Source: Ornithinibacillus bavariensis (lineage in GTDB: Bacteria > Bacillota > Bacilli > Bacillales > Amphibacillaceae). From it: a DNA stretch of 64,000 nt. The notes beneath the pieces were generated by a model that saw only the letters and a program-made list of their open reading frames with translations, was not told where the DNA came from and made no database searches. Location: NCBI RefSeq assembly GCF_050433565.1, contig NZ_JBNPWZ010000002.1:1-64000 (forward strand). The letters run 5' to 3'. The translations under genes and the position numbers were made by a program. Of this stretch, positions 55,708 to 64,000 are shown in pieces. Numbering within the stretch: the first letter of the stretch is position 1; each line of letters opens with the position of its first letter.

Positions 55708-57189
55708 GTGTTTGAATATAAAAATTATGATGCTCTTGGACTAGCAGAACTAGTAAAAAATAAAGAGATAAAGCATGAGGAGGTCCAAGAAGCTGCTATT
55801 CAGGAAATTGAGCAAAAAAATCCTAAGCTAAATGCAGTTATTTACAAAATTTATGAACATCAGGAGGAAGTCGAAGCATTCGAAACTGGAATCTTCTCCG
55901 GAGTTCCAGTCCTAACGAAAAATATCTCTCAGGAATCAAAAGGTCATCCAATGTCAGAGGGTTCGAAGGTACTAGCTAATTTCATTGCTAATGAGGATAG
56001 TGAGTTTGTTCGTCAGTTGAAGGGCACTGGTGTGACCATCCTCGGTCAGACAAATGTTCCAGAATTTGCACTGATGGGGACTACAGAGCCTAAACATGAT
56101 GGACCTACAAGGAATCCTTGGAACATTAACTATACACCAGGCGGATCAAGTGGTGGTTCAGCAGCTGCTGTAGCTTCAGGTATGGTTCCTATTGCTGGTG
56201 CTAATGATGGAGGGGGATCAATTCGGATTCCTGCAGCCTATTGTGGAATCTTTGGATTAAAACCAACTCGTGGTCGTACGCCGGTTGGACCAAAAAGGGG
56301 GCGTTCGTGGCAAGGTGCTTCTGTTGACCATATTCTAAGTCGTACGGTCCGTGATAGTGCTGCAATGCTGGATCAGTATCTATATGACCGAACTAATGCC
56401 TTTTATGCGCGAAAATATACCGAATCCTATTTACTTGCTTCCGAGACACCAATTAGACAGCCATTAAAAATTGCCTTTACCACCTTATCACCATTAGGCT
56501 CTGCTGTTGATGCAGCATGCAAGGAAGCAGTACTTAAGACGGTTAAGCTCCTAGAAACAATGGGGCATATAGTCGAGGAAAAAGTAGCCCCAATTGATGG
56601 CAAGCGATTAGCAAATAGCTATATGATGATGTACTTTGCAGAGGTTGGATCTACTTTTCGTGCCATTGAAAGTATAATCGGTAGGAAAGTTACATATAAC
56701 GATGTAGAACCAGCAACATGGATATTAGGTTTACTAGGTAAGGCTGTATCCTCAGAGGAGTTTTTAACAAGCTTAAAGTTTTGGGATGAAGTAGCCATAA
56801 AAATGGAATATTTTCATGATGAGTACGACTTCTATCTTACACCGACAACTGCATTTCCCCCTTCTCGATTAGGGGAGTTAGACCAGACTAAATTAGAAAA
56901 AATGCTCATCCGAATCGTTGGAGGTCTAGGGTTAGGTGGAATATTGAAAAAGTCAGGATTTGTGGACCAAGTGGCACATAAAAGTCTTATGCGAACCCCT
57001 TTTACGCAACTAGCTAATTTAACAGGGCAGCCAGCTATGAGTCTTCCACTGCATCAAACAGAGGACGGTCTTCCTTGTGGCGTACAAGTGATGGCTAGGA
57101 GAGGACGAGAGGATTTGTTATTGCAATTAGCAGGAGAATTAGAAACAAGTGATTACTGGATTAATGTACAGGAAAATCCATTCTACTAA
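55708..57189 (+). CDS. amidase (amidase signature family)
   Basis: The 493-residue amidase has the Ser-cisSer-Lys triad: Lys in PVLTKNISQES, and the serines in PGGSSGGSAAAVASG and the DGGGSIRIPAAYCG stretch. It hydrolyses an amide of unknown structure; the family includes GatA and many broad amidases, but no GatB or GatC lies nearby. It starts with GTG after TTAGGGGGAAG. Confidence 0.9.
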   Translation: MFEYKNYDALGLAELVKNKEIKHEEVQEAAIQEIEQKNPKLNAVIYKIYEHQEEVEAFETGIFSGVPVLTKNISQESKGHPMSEGSKVLANFIANEDSEFVRQLKGTGVTILGQTNVPEFALMGTTEPKHDGPTRNPWNINYTPGGSSGGSAAAVASGMVPIAGANDGGGSIRIPAAYCGIFGLKPTRGRTPVGPKRGRSWQGASVDHILSRTVRDSAAMLDQYLYDRTNAFYARKYTESYLLASETPIRQPLKIAFTTLSPLGSAVDAACKEAVLKTVKLLETMGHIVEEKVAPIDGKRLANSYMMMYFAEVGSTFRAIESIIGRKVTYNDVEPATWILGLLGKAVSSEEFLTSLKFWDEVAIKMEYFHDEYDFYLTPTTAFPPSRLGELDQTKLEKMLIRIVGGLGLGGILKKSGFVDQVAHKSLMRTPFTQLANLTGQPAMSLPLHQTEDGLPCGVQVMARRGREDLLLQLAGELETSDYWINVQENPFY

Positions 57190-57268
57190 CTATTGTACAG
57201 TTTTGTTTTTTTTTATAGCAAATGGACACCTTAAAAAGAAACAGAAGGATGAAGAGGTGGGGTTATGT

Positions 57269-57754
57269 ATGATATCTAGAAAACATTTGCTATTTAATGT
57301 TTTACTGCTTGTTGTTCCGTGGCTATCAATTTTATTTCTTGGTAAATACCATATTAAACGTTTTTCAGTTTCAGCGATTTTTATTGTTATATTTGAGATA
57401 ATAAATCATATTTATGGTCATAAAAGAAAGTGGTGGAAGTTTTACGATAAACCTAGATTCTTTTTAAGGGACGAGTTACCCTTTAGTATTGGTCCTTACA
57501 TGCCCATTTCGTTATGGATACTAAAATATTCATTTGGTAACTTCAAGAAATTTGTACTGTTTAATGTAATAGCTGACGGAGTCTTTGCTTTTTTAATTAT
57601 GAATTTTTTAAAGAGGCTTAAAATCGTAAGACTGAAACGTTTAAGTAATATTCAGTTTTTTATTTATTTACATTATAAATGTTATCTATTATACGGAATT
57701 CAATACTTGTATGAGAAATTTAAAAGACTGCGTTATACAATGCCAACATCCTAG
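57269..57754 (+). CDS. membrane protein of unknown function
   Basis: The 161-residue protein has about four hydrophobic segments (~8-26, 30-48, 75-95, 103-120) and a basic, aromatic tail (FIYLHYKCYLLYGIQYLYEKF). It is not recognised. The start is the ATG at 57269 after GAGGTGGGG; the frame can be opened upstream into the amidase gene, but without a ribosome site. It lies 80 bases after the amidase gene and may be co-transcribed. Confidence 0.65.
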   Translation: MISRKHLLFNVLLLVVPWLSILFLGKYHIKRFSVSAIFIVIFEIINHIYGHKRKWWKFYDKPRFFLRDELPFSIGPYMPISLWILKYSFGNFKKFVLFNVIADGVFAFLIMNFLKRLKIVRLKRLSNIQFFIYLHYKCYLLYGIQYLYEKFKRLRYTMPTS

Positions 57755-57769
57755 AAAGGACTGTTTGAT

Positions 57770-57820
57770 GACGGAGAGCATTAAATTACTTTGCTAATGC
57801 TCACGTCTTATTTTTTTATT
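57770..57820 (+). terminator. terminator
   Basis: The repeat GACGGAGAGCATTA / TAATGCTCACGTC, with a small mismatch, is followed by TTATTTTTTT. Confidence 0.8.
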
Positions 57821-57946
57821 TAAAGTAATGCTTTTTGTTTCTAACTAGAATACCTGTCTTCTTAAAAATCTATCTTCGTTAATCTGTTATTTTTTTATTA
57901 CTAGGTTTACAATGGACTTGCAAGCATATACAAGGGTGGAATTATC

Positions 57947-59122
57947 TTGAAGTTGAATAAAGTACTACCTATTTTATTTTTAATTATGTTCCTAGTTATG
58001 GTTGGTTTTGGAATCATTATTCCCGTTCTTCCATTTTACGCTGAGGACATGGGTGCTACACCTACTGAGCTTGGCTTGTTAATGGCAGTCTATTCACTGA
58101 TGCAGTTTTTATTTGCCCCTATGTGGGGACGTATTTCCGATCGTGTTGGCCGTAAGCCAGTAATGATAATTGGTATTTTTGGGTTATCTTTATCCTTTTT
58201 CTTATTGGCGATTTCCACAAGTTTGTGGATGCTATTTGCTGCTCGCATAATAGGTGGAATCCTGTCTGCAGCAAATATGCCAACCGTACAGGCTTATGTC
58301 GCTGATATTACAACAGAGAAAGATCGTGGAAAAGGTATGGGAATAATTGGTGCAGCTACAGGACTTGGTTTTATTTTTGGGCCAGCAATTGGTGGTACGT
58401 TTACAAATATTAATTTACATACACCGTTCTATATTGCTGGGACAGTTTCCTTTGTTACTCTAATATTTGTATTATTTAGCCTAAGGGAATCATTAAATCT
58501 TTCAACAAGAGCAGTAGTCCAAAAAAGAAAAAAGTCATGGAATAAGGTTTCAAATGAACCATTAGCCATGCTGTATTTTCTACAATTTTTTATATCTTTA
58601 TCATTATCTGGCTTAGAAGCAACCTTTGCTTATTTTGCGGCAAAGACAGCAGGTATGGACTCTGTATCATTAGGCTATGCTTTCATGATTATGGGATTTG
58701 CTAGTGCTACCGTTCAAGGCTCTATGGGTATTTTATCTAAAAAATATGGAGAAGCGCTAGTCATTCAAGTGGGAATTTCCATTTCGGTAATTGGGTTTGG
58801 TTTAATTCTATTCACACATAATTTTGTAACGGCGGCTATTTTTCTAGCTGTTTTTGGTATAGGAAATGGTGTTATTCGACCAAGCGTATCTTCTTTATTA
58901 ACAAAGAAATCAAAAATTGGCCATGGTGCCACGACTGGATATTTATCGTCATTTGATTCGTTAGGAAGAATTATTGGGCCTGTATTAGGGGGCTATTTAT
59001 ACTCAGTAAGTATTGGGCTACCGTACATTTCTGGAATGTTCTTATCTATAATGGCTTATATTCTTTTTCGGGCTTACCTATCAAAAGTAAATAAAGTAAT
59101 GGACTTTCAAGCACGAGGCTAA
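57947..59122 (+). CDS. MFS drug-efflux-type transporter
   Basis: The 391-residue transporter has 12 helices, with motif GRISDRVGRKPVM between helices 2 and 3 and the antiporter motif GAATGLGFIFGPAIGG in helix 5. These are the marks of the Tet/Bmr-like proton antiporter group. It starts with TTG after AAGGGTGGA. The substrate is unknown. Confidence 0.88.
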   Translation: MKLNKVLPILFLIMFLVMVGFGIIIPVLPFYAEDMGATPTELGLLMAVYSLMQFLFAPMWGRISDRVGRKPVMIIGIFGLSLSFFLLAISTSLWMLFAARIIGGILSAANMPTVQAYVADITTEKDRGKGMGIIGAATGLGFIFGPAIGGTFTNINLHTPFYIAGTVSFVTLIFVLFSLRESLNLSTRAVVQKRKKSWNKVSNEPLAMLYFLQFFISLSLSGLEATFAYFAAKTAGMDSVSLGYAFMIMGFASATVQGSMGILSKKYGEALVIQVGISISVIGFGLILFTHNFVTAAIFLAVFGIGNGVIRPSVSSLLTKKSKIGHGATTGYLSSFDSLGRIIGPVLGGYLYSVSIGLPYISGMFLSIMAYILFRAYLSKVNKVMDFQARG

Positions 59123-59130
59123 AGCAGAAA

Positions 59131-59165
59131 ATGCACCTAGAATTATCTGGGTGCATATTTAAAAT
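59131..59165. terminator. terminator between convergent genes
   Basis: The hairpin ATGCACCTAG / CTGGGTGCAT, with short T-runs on either side, separates the MFS gene from the convergent cueP. Confidence 0.7.
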
Positions 59166-59689
59166 TAAAGTAACTGCATCGTTGTAATACATGTATTGTC
59201 GTTTTCAAAGGTGGAAATAGTGGACTCGGCAGTTTTTCCATTATATCCAATTTTTACTTCAAATGTCTTATCTCTTGGTAACCATAGGTCAATGAAGCCA
59301 TTTTGAAGTGATGCCATTTTTTGATCAACAATAACATTTCCATCATCATCCTCAATAAAAACCTCAAATTCCTTTCCAGCTAATTCTCCTTGACAACCTG
59401 TCAAGCTATGAATGGCACAAGGGTGTGTTTCATTTTCAAATGGTGCAATGGATACGAAAAATTCATTTTCTGGTAGGGCATAGGTAGTCTTTTTCTCTTC
59501 TTTGTCTGTTACAATAAGCTCAGTAGAAGTAATGGAAGCATCCACATCTTCATAGTTACCAACACTGTAGTCATTCACTAACTTTTTAATATCGTTCTGT
59601 GATCTATCCTCGTTTGATGTGCTGTCACTGCAAGCTGCTAAGATGGCGAAAAGTAAAATGCTCGTAATTGCCAGTAAACTCTTTTTCAC
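59165..59689 (-). CDS. cueP: CueP family copper-binding lipoprotein
   Basis: The 174-residue protein has a lipoprotein signal peptide with lipobox ILAAC (Cys20) and the CueP core: FFVSIAPFENETHPCAIH, SLTGCQGELAG, and the late Cys in NDNTCITTMQL. CueP of Salmonella binds copper in the periplasm; here the protein would be anchored to the outer face of the membrane. It starts with GTG after GGAGTTG. No copper pump is nearby, although cutC lies 4 kb away. Confidence 0.88.
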   Translation of the reverse strand: MKKSLLAITSILLFAILAACSDSTSNEDRSQNDIKKLVNDYSVGNYEDVDASITSTELIVTDKEEKKTTYALPENEFFVSIAPFENETHPCAIHSLTGCQGELAGKEFEVFIEDDDGNVIVDQKMASLQNGFIDLWLPRDKTFEVKIGYNGKTAESTISTFENDNTCITTMQLL

Positions 59690-59952
59690 TTATAGTTCAA
59701 CTCCTATAAAATTATTTCATTTATACATGTAATCTTTGTATATTTTATCATAAACATATATCCAAAACGAATCTTCACAGAAATGTCATGAATCAAAATA
59801 AATGCATAAATCCATTTAAGGAAAAATGACTTTTGTCTTTAGGTTGTAGCCCAAGCAAACCCATGATTTTAGCATATTTTAAAAACGACTAGGTTAGTTG
59901 TCTATTGACAATTAGTCAATTGATTACTTGAAATATGGGGAGGAGAGAAAGT

Positions 59953-60234
59953 ATGTATAATGATGGTAATTATCCTCAGGTTTGGGGAAGTGATGGAAGC
60001 TACCCACAGGTTTGGGAAAATGATGAGAGATTATTTGGGAGACGTCCGTTCGGATTTGGTTTTAGGCCGTTTGGATTTGGGAGGCCATTTGGGTTTGGAT
60101 TTGGCAGACCATTTGGATTCGGCTTTGGCGCACCGTTTCTCGGAGGAGTTCTAGGTGGATTAGTGGGTAGTTCTTTAATTGGACCGTATGGGTATGGGTA
60201 TGGCTACGGGTACCCATATTATCCTTATTGGTAA
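59953..60234 (+). CDS. Phe-Gly- and Tyr-rich repeat protein, coat-like
   Basis: The 93-residue protein starts with two copies of a YPQVW unit (NYPQVWGSDG, SYPQVWENDE), then a run of RPFGFG repeats (~35-64), a short Gly/Leu stretch and a YGYGYGYPYYPYW end. Such low-complexity aromatic proteins are frequent in spore coats and surfaces of bacilli; the role here is inferred from composition. The start is the ATG at 59953 after GGGGAGGAGAG; the frame six codons upstream lies inside this site. Confidence 0.78.
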   Translation: MYNDGNYPQVWGSDGSYPQVWENDERLFGRRPFGFGFRPFGFGRPFGFGFGRPFGFGFGAPFLGGVLGGLVGSSLIGPYGYGYGYGYPYYPYW

Positions 60235-60424
60235 GCTAAAGTCCTTGCTATTTCAGCTTTAGACTAAGCGGAAAATAAGTAAATTTTTAAGTCTATCAAC
60301 CATTTCAAAAGTTAACAAGGATGAATTGAAGTGAAGACCAGTTCAAAACGTCAATCCAATAGCTCTCCTATACTAGTATGAATAATAGGATTGTTCCACC
60401 AGCTGATTCATAATCAACAAACTA

Positions 60425-60468
60425 ATACTGCACCCTGTCCAGCTTAAAAGGGTGCAGTATCTTTTTTA
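60425..60468. terminator. terminator
   Basis: The repeat ATACTGCACCCT / AGGGTGCAGTAT is followed by CTTTTTT on the plus strand and lies at the end of the convergent dehydrogenase-like gene. Confidence 0.8.
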
Positions 60469-62232
60469 CTCTTGCTTTCTAAAGTATGAGTAGGTAAGTA
60501 TTAGACCGATTAAAAATAAAACGAATGCAATATAAGCAGGTAGTAGATGGATGAATGTTGTGTAGCCGATTGCAAAATGTATATATAATCCTGCATAAAA
60601 TGCTGGTAAGCCGCCAATTAAATAGGTCAACCAAACCCATCGATTTCCTTGTTGAACTCCCCATAGCGACATAGTCAAAACTAATATGCCAACACTGAGT
60701 AAAGCACTACCAAATCCCGCTCGATCATGTGCTAATACCGGAAGTAAATTCTCGTTAAATTCTTGTAGCATTTCTTTTGGCATACAGATATAAGCTAAAT
60801 CTGTAGACACGAAGATGCTGGTGACACCAATAAATGATATGATTACTCCACCCAAAACAAAGGAAAAACCTAAAAGTACAAATGCCAATTGACCATAGAT
60901 GCCTCTCTTAAAAATTCTGTCATTTCTTCTATTCTTAGATGCGGGGGTACCTCGGATTCCTCGTGTTTTATACAAACCATAAAGGTAAAAAGGGAGTAAT
61001 ATAAGCCAGAATAGTAAATGCAGCCAATCAAAATAACCAAATCCAATGAAGGCAAATATACCAAGGAATCCAATAATAGCTGCTATATCAATGGCTTGCT
61101 TTGCCCACTTCAATCCCCATTTTACACCGTGCTTGGCGAGCTGCATATAGACTACTCCACCAGAAATCATGGTTCCAGCTAGAGTCATTCTGTCATGTGC
61201 CATAAATAGCATAATTCTGTCATTAAAAGCCCATATTGTTTGACGTTTCATATTAAGAAATATTTCATCATATGGGAGAATTATCGTTGTAATACTTAAG
61301 ATAAAGGCAATGATTCCGCCAATTAAAATGGACAAGCCAAATAACCAATAAGCAAACCAGCCGGCTTGAGGAGAGGGGCGAATCGAAGAACGATCAACGA
61401 GTGCTTCATTAATCCTCTTTGGTAATCCAGGCCCTGCAAATATATAGCCATCTGTTAGCATTAACAAATTAGCCCCCGAATCTAAAGCTTGTAAGGCTTG
61501 TTCTGGTTCATAGATTCCTCCCGATGCTATAATGGTGCCATGATACCCCATTTTTCGTAACGATTTGATTTTCTCAACTAAACTACCTTCTTCAAATCTG
61601 TGCTCTAATAGTAATCCAGAAAAAGGACTATCTATAATCTCTTCATTTACTAGAGAGGTAACTAAAAATAGTGGTTTATTTGTTTGTTTTATAGTCTCTT
61701 TGAAATTTGCCTCTAAAATAAACCCATCTGCATAGCTATCAAGCTTCTTTAGCATATATACCACTTCATGATAATTGCCAGAAAGCCTAAAAAAAATTGG
61801 TTGTTTCTTTTTTAATTTCCTTATTTTTTTAACAGTCTCTTCGATTCCAATAGATTCTATTTTAGGAGGAAAGGATATTTTTTGGTTCGCTTGATCCACA
61901 ATTGGACTAGTAAATTTTTCTGTCATTTCCATGGATATTGGCCCAATCTCAATAAAACCAAAGCCTAAATTAGTAAACGCCCTAGTTCCTGAAAGTAGTG
62001 GATCAATTTTACCAGATAAACCCACAGGATTTGGAAAGTCAATCCCATGTATTTCTTGTCGAATTAAAATAGAGCTTTCTTCTCTACCTAAAAAATTTAT
62101 AATCCTAGGTCCAATCCCAAATGGGAGTGAAGCGATGCTATTCATTCCTTTGTGAATGAACTCCCTTGATATAGTTGGTGGTAATTTAAATAACAACGGT
62201 TTAAAAATTCCATGATAAGACCAATCCGGCAT
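60466..62232 (-). CDS. dihydroorotate dehydrogenase-like domain fused to a multi-pass membrane domain
   Basis: The 588-residue protein has an N-terminal barrel (1-~280) like class 2 dihydroorotate dehydrogenase: FPNPVGLSGKIDP, GFGFIEIGPISM, the FMN-phosphate strand ASGGIYEPEQALQAL and LTDGYIFAGPGLPKRI. The catalytic region with NxSSPNT is not kept. The C-terminal half (~290-588) has about eight membrane helices in two similar units, each with FN...AHDR (AHDR at ~345 and ~501). The start is the ATG at 62232 after TAGGGGG. The reaction is unknown. Confidence 0.8.
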   Translation of the reverse strand: MPDWSYHGIFKPLLFKLPPTISREFIHKGMNSIASLPFGIGPRIINFLGREESSILIRQEIHGIDFPNPVGLSGKIDPLLSGTRAFTNLGFGFIEIGPISMEMTEKFTSPIVDQANQKISFPPKIESIGIEETVKKIRKLKKKQPIFFRLSGNYHEVVYMLKKLDSYADGFILEANFKETIKQTNKPLFLVTSLVNEEIIDSPFSGLLLEHRFEEGSLVEKIKSLRKMGYHGTIIASGGIYEPEQALQALDSGANLLMLTDGYIFAGPGLPKRINEALVDRSSIRPSPQAGWFAYWLFGLSILIGGIIAFILSITTIILPYDEIFLNMKRQTIWAFNDRIMLFMAHDRMTLAGTMISGGVVYMQLAKHGVKWGLKWAKQAIDIAAIIGFLGIFAFIGFGYFDWLHLLFWLILLPFYLYGLYKTRGIRGTPASKNRRNDRIFKRGIYGQLAFVLLGFSFVLGGVIISFIGVTSIFVSTDLAYICMPKEMLQEFNENLLPVLAHDRAGFGSALLSVGILVLTMSLWGVQQGNRWVWLTYLIGGLPAFYAGLYIHFAIGYTTFIHLLPAYIAFVLFLIGLILTYSYFRKQE

Positions 62233-62307
62233 AAACATCCCCCTAGTTCAACCAGTTATCCTTATAGTAGCATGTTCATCCTTGGGTGTCAGTTCATGTT
62301 AAAAAGT

Positions 62308-62352
62308 GAAGGCTAAAACCGAAAAATCGTAGGACTTTTGGTTTTAGCCTTC
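62308..62352 (-). terminator. terminator of the SDR gene
   Basis: A perfect 13-bp repeat, GAAGGCTAAAACC / GGTTTTAGCCTTC, is followed on the minus strand by ACTTTTT. Confidence 0.8.
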
Positions 62353-62374
62353 AGCTAATCATCTTTAATTTGTA

Positions 62375-63136
62375 TTAAAATGCAGCTGTCCAACCACCAT
62401 CAGCTGTAATAACAGATCCATTTACAAAGCTTGATTCATCAGATGCTAAGAACAGTGCAACCTGGGCAATTTCTTCTGGTTGTCCAATTCGAGGAATGAC
62501 TCCTTGTACAGGCTTTGTACGTTCCATACCAAATGGATTAACATTTTTCATCGAAGCGGAAATATTGGTTGCAACTGCACCAGGTGCTATAGCATTGCAG
62601 CGAATACCTTTTTGTGCATACATATAACCGGTATTTTTCGTTAAGCCAATAACAGCATGCTTAGATGCTCCGTAAGTCGCACCTGCATGGGCACCATTTA
62701 AGCCACCGGTTGATGCTGTGTTAATAATAACACCTGATTCTTTTTCGAGGAAAATCGGTATTGCTTTGCGCATCGCACGCATAACACCCTTCGTATTGAT
62801 TTCAAAAATTAGATCCCAGCGCTCATCCATAATATCTGCAACTGGTTCGAATCCATCCATAATACCGGCATTATTAACTAAAATATCTAGTGTGCCAAAT
62901 TTTTTTACTGCTGTATCAATCATATTGTCAACATCTTCTTGTTTGGCAACATTTACTTGAACAGCTATTGCTTCTCCATTATTCTCAGTAATTCCTTTAA
63001 CTACCTCTTCTGCTCCCTCTAGGTTAAGGTCTGCTACAATAACTTTTGCGCCTTCCTTGGCATAAAGTTCTGCAATAGCCTTCCCCATCCCTGAAGCTGC
63101 ACCAGTAACCACCGCTACTTTGTTTTTTAATTTCAA
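62375..63136 (-). CDS. short-chain dehydrogenase/reductase
   Basis: The 253-residue classical SDR has the NAD(P) motif TGAASGMGKAIAE, Asp in VIVADLN (which suggests NAD preference), LVNNAGIMD and the catalytic Ser...YGASKHA (Tyr, Lys). It oxidises or reduces an alcohol/ketone; the substrate is unknown. It starts with TTG after GAGGAGGAG. It diverges from a TetR-type regulator which may control it. Confidence 0.9.
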   Translation of the reverse strand: MKLKNKVAVVTGAASGMGKAIAELYAKEGAKVIVADLNLEGAEEVVKGITENNGEAIAVQVNVAKQEDVDNMIDTAVKKFGTLDILVNNAGIMDGFEPVADIMDERWDLIFEINTKGVMRAMRKAIPIFLEKESGVIINTASTGGLNGAHAGATYGASKHAVIGLTKNTGYMYAQKGIRCNAIAPGAVATNISASMKNVNPFGMERTKPVQGVIPRIGQPEEIAQVALFLASDESSFVNGSVITADGGWTAAF

Positions 63137-63233
63137 CGTAATCTCCTCCTCTTAATTGAAGAAAATATTGAACACTTGTACAATAAAATTATACGTCATT
63201 ACCACTAGTAGTACAAACAACAGAAAATGTAAT

Positions 63234-63255
63234 AACCGTTAATTAATCAACGGTT
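63234..63255. promoter_or_regulatory. inverted repeat, possible TetR-type operator
   Basis: AACCGTT (63234-63240) and AACGGTT (63249-63255) form a symmetrical site in the 150-base gap between the divergent SDR and regulator genes. This is the usual place for an operator of a local TetR-family repressor. Confidence 0.55.
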
Positions 63256-63290
63256 TTTAAAAGAAGTGTATACTAATGGAGGAAAAAAAT

Positions 63291-63899
63291 ATGAAAAAGG
63301 ATTTGCGAATTGTAAAAACACAGGCAAGTTTACGGCATGCACTACTAGCATTACTAAAAACGAAGCCTCTCGAAGCTATTACCATAGCAGAGCTGTGTCG
63401 CTTAGCTAATATAAATAGAGGAACATTTTATCTGCATTATAAGGATGTTCATGATGTATTTAAGCACTATCTAGAGGTTATCGTAAATGATTTAAAGCAG
63501 TCCTATGAGGAGCCGATTTTTAAGACAAATTATAATATAGAAAATATCCAAGCAGATATGATTAAAATATTTCATCATGTAAAGAAATACCAAGACTTTT
63601 ACCAAATCATCTTTGATGAACGAATTCCAATGATGTATTACTATTTGTTTTTTGATACGGTCCGGTCATTCATGAAGGATTCTCTTACTAATGAAATCTT
63701 TATAAAGGAACAAGCGATAGATATAGATTATTTAATTAGCTATCAAACGAATGCAATTATAGGCATCATCATTGAATGGCATAAAGAAGGCTACAAGACA
63801 TCTTTTCAGGAACTAAACCAACAGCTTATTGCGATTTTATCAATTCATAGCCCGTTTAGGGAAAGGATGAAGGAGGATGAAATATGGAAAAAATCATGA
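63291..63899 (+). CDS. TetR/AcrR family regulator
   Basis: The 202-residue regulator has an N-terminal helix-turn-helix (AITIAELCRLANINRGTFYLHY written over ~26-48) and a C-terminal domain like TetR_C_8 regulators (DhaS type). The start is the ATG at 63291 after TGGAGG; an ATG five codons upstream overlaps this site. It probably controls the divergent SDR gene, and its end overlaps the next response regulator start by 16 bases. Confidence 0.87.
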   Translation: MKKDLRIVKTQASLRHALLALLKTKPLEAITIAELCRLANINRGTFYLHYKDVHDVFKHYLEVIVNDLKQSYEEPIFKTNYNIENIQADMIKIFHHVKKYQDFYQIIFDERIPMMYYYLFFDTVRSFMKDSLTNEIFIKEQAIDIDYLISYQTNAIIGIIIEWHKEGYKTSFQELNQQLIAILSIHSPFRERMKEDEIWKKS

Positions 63900-64000
63900 T
63901 TGTGGAAGATGACTTGAAAATTGCCGAATATCTGCAAAACTATATTACGAAATATGGATATGATGTGACGCTAACAGAGAACTTTGAAAACTTGATGGAA
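63884..64000 (+). CDS. response regulator, N-terminal part (runs off the window)
   Basis: ATG at 63884 lies seven bases after AGGAGG at 63871. The frame reads MEKIMIVEDDLKIAEYLQNY and continues to the window end (39 codons). The acidic VEDD and following helix are the start of an OmpR-type receiver domain. It overlaps the end of the TetR-type gene, so the two are probably co-transcribed. Confidence 0.85.
   Translation, partial: MEKIMIVEDDLKIAEYLQNYITKYGYDVTLTENFENLME

Overview
The window looks like a chromosomal segment of a low-GC, endospore-forming Bacillaceae (Firmicutes). The evidence is a Bacillus-type rRNA/tRNA array, strong Shine-Dalgarno sequences (GGAGG) with frequent TTG/GTG starts, a T-box leader, a ydaO-type c-di-AMP riboswitch, YheC/D-type ATP-grasp and UvsE genes, and Bce- and Lnr-type antibiotic-response operons. 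The genus cannot be fixed from sequence reading alone. No prophage, insertion sequence, CRISPR array or replication origin was seen.

Layout. 1-1.6 kb: the 3' end of a 23S rRNA, a 5S rRNA and 13 tRNAs in the order of the B. subtilis trnD array but without tRNA-Thr, closed by a strong terminator. 1.8-3.5 kb: a DUF3231 gene, a small membrane protein and a separate tRNA-Leu(CAA). 3.8-8.4 kb: two ATP-grasp genes divergent from a MurF-like ligase, a possible peptide-ligation locus. 9.2-12.4 kb: a TPR protein and a quinone-oxidoreductase-like enzyme. 12.7-17.8 kb: an LnrJK-LnrLMN-like two-component/ABC exporter module. 18-25.4 kb: an MFS transporter, a tiny basic protein, a c-di-AMP riboswitch ahead of a glutamate/aspartate symporter, a two-TM channel-like protein with a changed pore loop, a divergent catalase and an M29 aminopeptidase. 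25.6-29.2 kb: the fructose operon fruR-fruK-fruA. 29.3-31.3 kb: two tandem UV-damage endonuclease genes. 31.4-38.1 kb: mixed accessory genes (kinase-like protein, decayed gene, small membrane proteins, VOC protein, hydrolase, methyltransferase, PPOX-fold protein). 38.3-40 kb: a flavin reductase-like gene and a T-box-controlled pyrroline-5-carboxylate reductase. 40.2-48 kb: DUF4317, a complete BceRS-BceAB-like module and an RNase J paralogue. 48.3-54.2 kb: an acetyltransferase, a membrane-anchored FMN glutamate-synthase-domain protein and a 1036-residue acetyltransferase fusion. 54.3-54.6 kb: a previously easy-to-miss transcription unit for a 24-residue peptide. 54.9-64 kb: CutC, amidase, MFS transporter, CueP, a Phe-Gly-rich protein, a dihydroorotate-dehydrogenase-like/membrane fusion, an SDR enzyme divergent from a TetR-type regulator, and the start of another response regulator that runs off the window.

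How the genes work together. Two complete envelope-stress modules (Lnr-like and Bce-like) pair a sensor kinase and regulator with their own ABC transporter. The Bce-like module carries a candidate operator just upstream of its ABC genes. Glutamate uptake is tied to c-di-AMP signalling and proline synthesis to tRNA-Pro charging, which fits an organism that manages osmolytes tightly. The most unusual items are the 24-aa peptide gene, whose start region can pair with its own 3' coding end, the MurF-like/ATP-grasp locus, the catalase lacking the distal Asn motif, the channel with a non-standard filter, and the enzyme/membrane fusion with a duplicated AHDR motif.
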